DNA from: Longispora fulva
GTDB taxonomy: Bacteria; Actinomycetota; Actinomycetes; Mycobacteriales; Micromonosporaceae
Reading direction: 5' to 3'
Length of the DNA: 64,000 bases
Assembly: GCF_015751905.1 (NCBI RefSeq)
Contig: NZ_JADOUF010000001.1
Span: forward strand, 186,001-250,000
Shown here: piece after piece, positions 37,401 through 43,079 of the stretch
Numbering within the stretch: the first letter of the stretch is position 1
How the letters are laid out: the number at the start of each line of letters is the position of its first letter
Notes under the pieces: model-generated
Databases searched by the model: none
What the model saw: only the letters and a program-made list of their open reading frames with translations
Told to the model about the DNA's origin: nothing
Made by a program: the position numbers and the translations under genes

Positions 37401-37941
37401 GTCCGGAATCAACGACCTGCTCAGCGCCCAGGTCAATGCGGGCGTGACCACGCTCCAACTGGTCAACCTGCACGGCGACGTGATGGCGGCCGCGAACACG
37501 AACGGGACCGATCCCGGCCCCACCGCCACCATGACCTACACCGAGTTCGGTGCGGTGGAGTCCGGAAACCCGGGACAGTACGGGTGGCTCGGCGGCGAGC
37601 AGCGGCAGACCACCACCCTCGGCGGGCAGATCCTGATGGGCGTGCGGGTGTACGCGCCCGCTCTCGGACGATTCCTGCAGATCGACCCGATTCCCGGTGG
37701 CAGCGCCAACGCCTACGAGTACGGTGGACAAGACCCCGTCAACAACGTCGACCTCGACGGTCGGTGCCCGTGGTGCGACATCATCAACCACTTCCTCCAG
37801 GGTTACTTCCAAAACCAGGCCGCGGGCGTCCCCCACGCGTCGGTGGCCAAATCGGACGCCGGAAAGGCCGCATACGGCTGGATGCGGTCTGGCTTCGGCG
37901 GACGCTGGGGAGGTGGCCGGACCCCGTACAACAAGGGATGA
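31420..37941 (+). CDS. Secreted Rhs/YD-repeat protein
   Basis: A 2173-residue giant protein with GTG start and GGAGG at 31409-31413. It has a signal peptide (about 1-44, ending SPAAAAKPK), a long N-terminal region, a DNRLRE-like module (about 330-470: SFFAFDPSSLAGKHVQSATL), fibronectin-like segments (about 470-760), and then YD repeats (YTYDSNGRLASVSPAQDPAT; YDSAGRLVRTSVVAAG). The RHS core near the end is LMGVRVYAPALGRFLQIDPI with YEYGGQDPVNNVDLDG. Only about 58 residues follow the core (GRCPWCDIINHF...WGGGRTPYNKG), the position of the toxic tip in such proteins. Exported Rhs proteins deliver C-terminal toxins between cells. The tip here is short with a CPWC pair and is not a toxin class I know. 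No obvious immunity gene follows. Confidence 0.9.
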   Translation: MTLPMGTRRLPHAGPAGLAGAMALVLSATLLTVVPPSPAAAAKPKPVALVVERADAVSASMAARKQGKRVEVLDSRTETSQTFANPNGSFSLEQHVQPVWARKGSGWAPVDTTLIQAPDGSIVPKAQPAGVRLSAGSPAAAAGVAADAPQDLITVGSGGDAVTLAWRGRLPKPTLSGDTATYASVLPGVDLLVQATRTGFEQFLVLSHAPGQSVSFTLPMRSKGLTAAARADGGLDFTNAAGRIVGSMPPATMWDARKDQKTGLPAHQGPVRLSATSREGALDLTYTADAAFLATADYPVTIDPATSLGRTHWLLASASEPDRTYYDSDNTARAGTPDDGTHAFRSFFAFDPSSLAGKHVQSATLNTNETHSWTCTATPVELWDAGSFTSSSTWANQPALGTKLGTQTVAHGYNASCPAANVAWNVTSAVQGWATANAAVGTLALRAPSETDPTQWKWFDNNPSLSVTYNSYPSVPSALSVTPSVMTAGTLYTNTPTPVLSATATDADGGNLSFTYQVQVASTIVATGTVGGVASGGTASWTPSGLGNGPYTWRVQASDGTDSGPWSAWQAVTVNATIAAAPTVACAGYPANAWTAVIAGGTGCSFSDVSTDVTGYLWGLDQNPPATYTAASTATVNPGPGLHTLYVQAQNSAGNRSGATSYTFGVGSAGVNEPADQSTTSATVNLRATAPTGASAVRFQYRIGTTGAFTDVPVADVTPAITWPVATTATAGGVTSPTLVWNAARSLAGDGPVQIQAVFTTSGGSVTSPPVTTVLQRNAIGSDFASAQVGPVSVGLQSGNAALSASDVSVASYRSGLGVARTFNSLAPAVPSMFGPGWTSSLPVLGTSAAWSALVDNGSYALLTGADGSTRTFNQGTTSNGVTGYLPQGAAATTGLVLTKSSSGFLLVDSTTTQVRFTAPDSAKPTRFVPSLVTQPGTGRSTGYTYSGGKLALITAPDPVVADDTATTAACAYPVASSTWSAGCRGLTFQYDPTTGNISEVDFVAVENTAGFQQIPVARYTYDSSGRLVAEWDPRISPALKNQYTYDSNGRLASVSPAQDPATGNLKPFTFTYDNTPGSLDYGKLLKVTRTHSDNTAAVQTVVYRVPLTKAAGGPIDMDPATTAAWGQTDTPTSAVAVFPADHQPGQTIDWTWADITYYDANGRAVNTAGYGNGWHVTTTEHDTTGNVIRELSAANRETALGGTTTPANPAYVARVASHTGTSTLTSLTVPVTAPVTAGDALVVSLMLTNTANNTVAGNVAVTDSQGDTFTVVTDTNDGSAKDRTLVLAAFGVHTLTTSDTLTVTFPSTGEHHLAVDELSGVNGVDQKSAATGAAGTNFNSGNTPTTTAPNELVFAAAGIQGGSNATWGSGFIALPTVFVSSDQLATAYRTVTATGAYNASGTATKSWMASAVTFRAGANTAAIAQQLDTENIYSADGMELLDSYGPLHAAAVTGYAQPQQVRTHRHSIYDEGAPSTGGPYRLVTTDTETASLGSAIPGTDIDARTTRKVYGIGSDNTGWTLHSPLQTVIDPSGLVITRTTVYNSDPSLYKGEPLAVESRMPANASGGGAGTTRTIHYTAGSNPQDASCGNQPNWADLVCKTTPVAQPGTAGLPNLPVTSHTYNIDLQPVTVIEDFGGGNTRTSTSSYDSAGRLVRTSVVAAGTGSGTPIQDTVSVYSVATGLLTDTETVDGSNAVTADLKSGYDEFGRVSTYSDADGTSTTTTYDLANRIATTNDGLGTRTHTYNGGNERRGLLTGLTDSQAGTFTGTYDADKELTTEQYPGGITATRSFNPAGTATGLSYASAAWSGPIGDSMVPNGHGDLASHAGLNASQIYTYDAASRLTQVADTAAGNCTTRGYGYDANSNRTGETTWAAATNGGCQTATATANRTRSYDSADRLTDSGYGYDAFGRITTTVAADAGGQNLTSTYYANDLAAGQAQNGRTVTWTLDPAADRVRTSTDSATGVTTTNHYGCACDKPSWTGDSAGHSTRNVSGINDLLSAQVNAGVTTLQLVNLHGDVMAAANTNGTDPGPTATMTYTEFGAVESGNPGQYGWLGGEQRQTTTLGGQILMGVRVYAPALGRFLQIDPIPGGSANAYEYGGQDPVNNVDLDGRCPWCDIINHFLQGYFQNQAAGVPHASVAKSDAGKAAYGWMRSGFGGRWGGGRTPYNKG

Positions 37942-38144
37942 CCTTGATGCGGTGGTGATCGCCGAACGCACGCCCTGATCACGTGGCCGACGTCGCTGAT
38001 GTACTCACAGCGGCGTCGGCCACGGTCGCGCTCCGCGCGGGAGCGGCGCCCGGACCTGCCAAGTGTTGCCTGGACCCACGGGGCCGAGAGCACTCAGGCG
38101 CGTCGTACACTCGTCCGGATAATTGGGCGACGGGGGCGATGGGC

Positions 38145-40493
38145 ATGACTGACCATGACGACGGTATGCCCGACCCCAGCCAAGCCACCGACGTGGCCAC
38201 GTTTATCGGCTTGTTACGCCAGCTTCGGGTCTGGGCTGGTCAACCGTCCTATCGGACGCTGGCCAAGCAGCTGAGTCGGCAGGCTCCGGCGCGGGTGGTG
38301 GCTCAGTCGACGGTCGCGGATGTGTTCAACCCGCGCAGGCAGCGGCTGGACCTGGATCTGGTGACAGCCATCGTGCGGGCCCTGGGCCTCCAGGACGAAT
38401 CCGTCGCGCGGTGGCGTGTCGCCGCGGTGTCGGTGCACGGCGGAGTGGCCGCGACATCGGAACCCGTCGTGCGGCAGGCTGATCCAACCCCGGCCCAGTT
38501 GCCACCCGATCTGGCCGATTTCACCGGTCGGACCAGGCCAGCAGCCCGGCTCGGCGAGCTGTTGACCGCCGGGGACACCGTGGTGCTCACCGCCGTGGGT
38601 GGCCCGGGCGGGATCGGCAAGACCAGCCTCGCGGTCCATGTCGGACACCAGCTGCTCGCCCGCTACCCCGACGGTCAGTTGTATGTGAACCTGCGGGCCG
38701 GCAGCCGATCGCCGTTGCCGGCAGATGAGGTGCTGGCCCGGTTCCTGCGCGGTATGGGTGTCGAGGCGACGGCGATCCCGGCAGAGTCCGACGAGCGGGG
38801 AGCGCTCTACCGCAGTCTGCTGGCCGGCCGGCGGATGCTGATCGTGCTGGATGACGTGTTGGACGCGGCACAGGTCCGGCCCCTGCTGCCGGGTACCGGA
38901 TCCAGTGCCGTCGTCATCACCAGCCGCAACCGGCTGGCGGGCCTGGACGGGGTACACCGCGTCGACCTGGACGTGTTCGGTGAGGCCGAGGCCGCCGACC
39001 TGCTGGGCCGGATTCTCGGTCGGGGCGCCGTGGCCGAGGATCCGGCCGCGACGGTTGAGGTGTTGAGGTGCTGCGCCGGGCTCCCGCTGGCCATCCGGCT
39101 CGCAGCCGGCCGCCTGATCGCCGAGCCGGGCTGGACGATGCGCACTCTTGCCGACCGGCTGGCCACACTGGACAACCGCCTCGACGAGTTGACCGTCGAG
39201 GACCGGGCGGTGCGCGCGTCGCTGGCCATCGGCTACCGCCGGCTGCCGGCAGAGGCGGCGCGGGCGTTCCGGCTGTTGGGGCTGTGGCTGGGCCCGGACC
39301 TCGATGTCCGGGCCGCCGCCGCCCTGATCGACCGGACGGTGCCACAGACCACCGAATTGCTGTGGGAACTGACCCGCGTCTACCTCCTCGACGAGGTGGA
39401 AGGCCGCTACTCCTTCCACGACCTGGTTCGCGCCTACGCCGCCGAGCAGGCCCGTGCGCACGATGACGACGACCGGTCAGCCGCGACGGCACGCCTCACC
39501 ACCTGGTATCTGTTGTGCGTTGCCGACGCTCTCGCGCGGATCACCCCCCGGCCGCTGCACGTCGACCTACCCGATTCCGTCCCCGGGCATGCCCCGATCC
39601 CCTTCACCGACCGGCCCCTGGCGCTGGCCTGGCTAGACGACGAACGGCCCAACCTCCTCGCCGCCATCGACCAGGCCCACGCCGACGGACACTTCACGAA
39701 CGCCTGGATGCTGCCGGTATCCCTGACGCCCTACTTTCAGCTCCGCAGCCTGCTGTCCGACTGGAGCCACACCTGCCTGATCGGCCTCGACGCGGCCGAA
39801 CAGGCAGGTGACCTGACCGGTCAAGGCCGCACCCGCAACGGACTAGGGATGGCTCTCCTCGCTCAACTCCGCTACCAGGAGTCTGTCGACCACCTACGCC
39901 GTGCTGCGGACATCTCCCGGACCAGCGGCGACCGACGCTGCGAGGCAGCAGCGCTGGCCAATCTCGGCGGCGTGCAGCTCACGATCGGACACCACGAGGA
40001 CGCCGTCGCAACCCTGGGCGCGGCCGCCACACTCGCCAGCCAGATCGGCGATCTCGTCACCGAAGCCACCACCCACAACAACATCGGCCTCGTCTATGCC
40101 ATGCGGGGCCGCATCGACGAAGCCGCCGACAGCTTCCAAACCGCACTCAACCTCTACCAGCAGGCTGGCGAACGCCGTCTTTACGGCTCTACCCTCAGCA
40201 ACCTCGGCCAATGCCGCTTCCACCAGGGCGACTACCCCGCCGCCCGAACGATCTACCTTGAGGCCATCGCCATCCACCGCGAAGTCGGAGCCCGCAACCT
40301 GGAAGCCAACGACCACCTCAACCTCGGCGACACCCACTGCGCCAATGGCCAGACCTCCGAAGGTCGAGACCACTGGCACCAGGCTCTCGCGATCCTCGAC
40401 GACATTGCCGACCCCCGCGCCGACGAACTCCGCCAGCACCTCGCGAACCTGACCCCCGATATCCGCAGTATCCCGCAACTCGGCACGCGTTAG
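38145..40493 (+). CDS. STAND ATPase: HTH-NB-ARC-TPR protein
   Basis: A 782-residue signal-transduction ATPase. Residues 1-100 contain a helix-turn-helix-like domain (FIGLLRQLRVWAGQPSYRTL, QSTVADVFNPRRQRL, LVTAIVRALGL) of the kind fused to NB-ARC in actinomycetes. Residues about 120-400 are NB-ARC with P-loop VGGPGGIGKTSLAV and Walker B MLIVLDDVLDA. Residues about 530-780 are TPR repeats (ALANLGGVQLTIGHHEDAV, NNIGLVYAMRGRIDEAAD, SNLGQCRFHQGDYPAAR). It lacks the SARP activation domain. Such proteins act as regulators or, in some lineages, as defence sensors. ATG 38145 is preferred; ATG 38139 is possible. It lies 203 bases after the Rhs gene on the same strand. Confidence 0.85.
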   Translation: MTDHDDGMPDPSQATDVATFIGLLRQLRVWAGQPSYRTLAKQLSRQAPARVVAQSTVADVFNPRRQRLDLDLVTAIVRALGLQDESVARWRVAAVSVHGGVAATSEPVVRQADPTPAQLPPDLADFTGRTRPAARLGELLTAGDTVVLTAVGGPGGIGKTSLAVHVGHQLLARYPDGQLYVNLRAGSRSPLPADEVLARFLRGMGVEATAIPAESDERGALYRSLLAGRRMLIVLDDVLDAAQVRPLLPGTGSSAVVITSRNRLAGLDGVHRVDLDVFGEAEAADLLGRILGRGAVAEDPAATVEVLRCCAGLPLAIRLAAGRLIAEPGWTMRTLADRLATLDNRLDELTVEDRAVRASLAIGYRRLPAEAARAFRLLGLWLGPDLDVRAAAALIDRTVPQTTELLWELTRVYLLDEVEGRYSFHDLVRAYAAEQARAHDDDDRSAATARLTTWYLLCVADALARITPRPLHVDLPDSVPGHAPIPFTDRPLALAWLDDERPNLLAAIDQAHADGHFTNAWMLPVSLTPYFQLRSLLSDWSHTCLIGLDAAEQAGDLTGQGRTRNGLGMALLAQLRYQESVDHLRRAADISRTSGDRRCEAAALANLGGVQLTIGHHEDAVATLGAAATLASQIGDLVTEATTHNNIGLVYAMRGRIDEAADSFQTALNLYQQAGERRLYGSTLSNLGQCRFHQGDYPAARTIYLEAIAIHREVGARNLEANDHLNLGDTHCANGQTSEGRDHWHQALAILDDIADPRADELRQHLANLTPDIRSIPQLGTR

Positions 40494-40633
40494 ACAGCAC
40501 ACCGGCCACCGAGTAAGGCATCCCCGCCGCGTCCCCGCCGGCAGCACAGCGCGAGAGGCGACCGGCGGCGGGCCCGTTGGAATATGGGTGGATCTCCAGA
40601 AACGGGAGTAGCACCTGACGTCTGATGTGACAA

Positions 40634-40770
40634 TGGCGAAGCCCAAGGAGCCGGGCTCGGACCTGGCGATCGATGCTGTCGACGCTCAGCTCGTGCGGCA
40701 GTTGGCGGACCGTGCGCGGGCCAAGGGCCTTCAGCTGACTGTGAGGGCGGGCTTGCTGGCCCGGATCGGC
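40634..40770 (+). pseudogene. IS256-type transposase N-terminal remnant
   Basis: The frame reads MAKPKEPGSDLAIDAVDAQL, VRQLADRARAKGLQLT.RAGLLARI, close to the N-terminus of IS256-family transposases (pattern LA..L..RAR..G..L.G..GLL..LTK). Similarity stops near 40770 and no DDE domain follows. It is a relic only. Confidence 0.5.
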
Positions 40771-41098
40771 TCTGGAGCACCGCTGCAGGAGCCGCTGACA
40801 CAGCCGTGGCCAGCTGGCTCGGCCAGACACTCGAAGAGACCAGAAACCATCAAAGGGCCGAGCGGGTCTCGAGCACCGTCGCGGACCTCAGCCGCGCCCG
40901 CGCTCTGCACAACCTCTCCAAGACTCCGACGAGCCGGAGACGAAGGCAACGCCGAAGTGCTGATCAGCCTCGCAAGGATGCGGGGGGTGTCTGCTCACCA
41001 GCCGTCAAGGAACGACAGCCCACAGAGCGACACCCCCGGAGAACTGCTGCGGAAGATCATAAAAACAAGATCAACACCACGGTAAGACCATTGGTCCC

Positions 41099-41145
41099 AC
41101 CCCCGGAGAACCGGAAGGTCGCAGGTTCGAATCCTGTCGGGGGTA
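41099..41145 (+). other. tRNA 3'-end fragment (possible attachment-site scar)
   Basis: A perfect T-arm is present: stem 41121-41125/41133-41137 with loop TTCGAAT, then a 3' acceptor strand CGGGGGT (41138-41144) and discriminator A. Seven bases ACCCCCG at 41099-41105 pair with that strand, and the block ACCGGAAGGTC resembles an anticodon-stem 3' side plus variable loop. There is no D-arm or full anticodon arm, so it is not a working tRNA. Such 3' halves are left where elements integrate into tRNA genes. The antisense strand translates to the well-known tRNA shadow RIRTCDLPVLR. Confidence 0.6.
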
Positions 41146-41403
41146 CGTCGCCATCCGCTGTGGGGGCTCGACCGCGGGGGAGCGTTGGGACTCAGCCGGT
41201 CCTCATGAGGCTGGAGCGCCCGGATCATCACCGGGATCCGCGACCCTCAAGAGCCCACAACCAGACCTCGACGGGTACGCGTGGGCGCGCGGCCACGATC
41301 CGCCACCGACCGTCGGTGTCTGAAATTACTGTCCGTATAGATGTGTAGTGGATAGCCCCTTCTGTCTGCGTGTCATGAGTCACAGTGAACGGGGTGGCGA
41401 AAA

Positions 41404-41622
41404 GTGAACTGGGGTCGAAAGATTCTGGTTGCATTAGGATATTTTTCAGTAATTGCGTTCCTTAGTACGACAAATAGTGTCGAATTTGCTGCACCGGGTG
41501 CCCCGGAAAGGTGGCCTACTTTCACGCCCAGCGCTTCCAGTGACACGGAAGGTGATGACCTCTCCGCCTACGGGGTGTCACCAATCTTGTGGGTCCTCCC
41601 GGGTTGGCCTACGGTCGGTTGA
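41404..41622 (+). CDS. Possible small exported protein in an AT-richer patch
   Basis: GTG 41404 with GGGGTGG about 7 bases upstream opens 72 codons. Residues 1-20 look like an export signal (MNWGRKILVALGYFSVIAFL), then a short polar part rich in Ser, Thr and Pro. Codons such as TTA, GTA, ATT, AGT and ACA are used, unlike all neighbours, so it is either recently acquired or not translated. It lies between the tRNA fragment and the NRPS cluster. No family recognised. Confidence 0.35.
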   Translation: MNWGRKILVALGYFSVIAFLSTTNSVEFAAPGAPERWPTFTPSASSDTEGDDLSAYGVSPILWVLPGWPTVG

Positions 41623-41841
41623 CGTAGCGCACCCCGGGTGGAGCGCCGGCCACACCGGCCGACGCGAAGTCTGCTGACACGTCGTCGCCGGGGCTGCCGA
41701 AAGTGGATCTCTACAACCTGCGGGGGTTTGTGTGGAGCAAAACTGTGTACGGGCGCGCCGTGCTCTATTCAGGAGCTGGCCTGACCCTCTTGCGGTCCCG
41801 GGCTGTGACCCGACCGTCTCTCTGATTCCTCGGTAGACACG

Positions 41842-41873
41842 ACGTCGCCTTCCCGGCGACGTACCCGTACGTC
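41842..41873. promoter_or_regulatory. Two overlapping palindromes upstream of the NRPS cluster
   Basis: ACGTCGCC (41842-41849) is repeated inverted at 41855-41862 with a 5-base spacer, and GACGTAC (41858-41864) is repeated inverted at 41867-41873 with 2 bases between. They share bases 41858-41862, so they could be competing hairpins or operator sites. They lie about 150 bases before the first cluster gene (42021), in the presumed leader or promoter. Confidence 0.5.
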
Positions 41874-42020
41874 TCCAGTGCCTGTCGATCGACTGGAACG
41901 TGAGTTGTCCCGTGCGTGCCGTGGGCGGAGGTCCATGACACGCGCCAACCTTCATCCGCCATCCCGTGCACCCTTCGGCGCCCGGGCATGCGCACGTGTC
42001 GAAAGGTGGGTACGGCGAAA

Positions 42021-43073
42021 ATGCGGCAGGAAAGAAACCCCACGCCGGTTGCGACGTTGGAGGCGGGACGTTCCTACCTTCCCGCGACGACCCTGGCCGA
42101 GTACCTCCGTGATGTGGCCACGATGTACCCGTGGCTCCAGGCGGAACTGGATTTCGGCCGCGTCGGAGCGGCCGACGCTCTGCGCGTCCTCGCAGGAACG
42201 ATGACCGAGTTCGATTCGGACGAGACCGGTCGTGGTGACTCCTACCGACAGGCACAGAAGGACGCGTCCGTCCGGCTCGTCGGGATCCAACAGCTGCTCG
42301 ACTGGGCCGTGCCGAAGGACTCGCCCGACGGGGTGACCCTGCTCGACGTCCTCGGTGGGGACGGCACCCTGGCCCGTGCGGTGGGCAGCCCCTCGGGGAA
42401 CCCGTTGTCGAAGACGACGATCGTGACCGGGGACATCTCCGGGGAGATGGTCGAGCGGGCGCTGGCCCACGGACTGCCCGCAGTACGTCAGGCGGCGGAC
42501 TTCCTGTTTCTGCGCGACCACGCCGTGGACGGCGTGCTGCTCGCCTACGGCACGCACCACATCGCGCCGCACCTGCGGCAGGACGCGGCGGCAGAAGCCG
42601 TCCGGGTCGTCAAGCCGGGAGGCAGGGTCGTGCTCCACGACTTCGAGGAGACTAGCCCCATGGCCCAGTTCTTCAACCGGGTCGTTCACGAGAACTCCGC
42701 CGCGGGACACGACTACACGCACTTCTCGCGGGAATCGCTGACCGAGATCTTCGACGGCATCGGGACGCCGGCACGCGTCCTGGACATGTACGACCCGCTC
42801 ATCGTCCGGGCCGCCACGCCGGATGACGCCCGCCAGGGAATGTGCGACTACGTGGGGAGCATGTACGGGATCCGTGCGCACCTCGAAGCGCAGGGCGGTC
42901 TCGACGCCACGTGGCGGCTGTTGGAGGAACACTTCGACCACACGGCGTTCCTGTCCGGGTCGGCCCGGGGGCTGGACATCCCGCCGGCGCCTGTCGTCTA
43001 CCCCTCCCGAGGTCAGTTCATGGCCGAGGTGCCGCGGGTGGCGGTCGTGGCCGTCGCGCGGAAGGCGGGCTGA
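42021..43073 (+). CDS. SAM-dependent methyltransferase, first gene of NRPS cluster
   Basis: A 350-residue class I methyltransferase with a helical N-terminal domain of about 100 residues. Motif I is VTLLDVLGGDGTLARAVG (~105-120), motif II/III TIVTGDISGEMVERAL, and motif post-I AVRVVKPGGRVVLHDFEE. The C-terminal ~100 residues form an extra domain (FDHTAFLSGSARGLDIPPAP). It probably methylates a free precursor or the finished peptide; whether O, N or C is not evident. ATG 42021 follows GAAAGGTGGG. The next gene begins 6 bases after its stop, so it opens the operon. Confidence 0.8.
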   Translation: MRQERNPTPVATLEAGRSYLPATTLAEYLRDVATMYPWLQAELDFGRVGAADALRVLAGTMTEFDSDETGRGDSYRQAQKDASVRLVGIQQLLDWAVPKDSPDGVTLLDVLGGDGTLARAVGSPSGNPLSKTTIVTGDISGEMVERALAHGLPAVRQAADFLFLRDHAVDGVLLAYGTHHIAPHLRQDAAAEAVRVVKPGGRVVLHDFEETSPMAQFFNRVVHENSAAGHDYTHFSRESLTEIFDGIGTPARVLDMYDPLIVRAATPDDARQGMCDYVGSMYGIRAHLEAQGGLDATWRLLEEHFDHTAFLSGSARGLDIPPAPVVYPSRGQFMAEVPRVAVVAVARKAG

Positions 43074-43079
43074 TCCGCC

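Noticed and set aside
32338-37971. Minus-strand open frame of 1877 codons opposite the Rhs gene
   Set aside because: A shadow of GC-rich coding DNA with no domain pattern; the Rhs motifs are on the plus strand.
37983-38144. Longer N-terminus for the NB-ARC/TPR protein from GTG 37983
   Set aside because: The extra 54 codons look like non-coding shadow sequence and the HTH-like domain starts after ATG 38145.
40995-41231. Minus-strand ORF containing RIRTCDLPVLR
   Set aside because: This peptide is the usual antisense translation of a tRNA 3' end, so it supports the tRNA fragment and not a gene.
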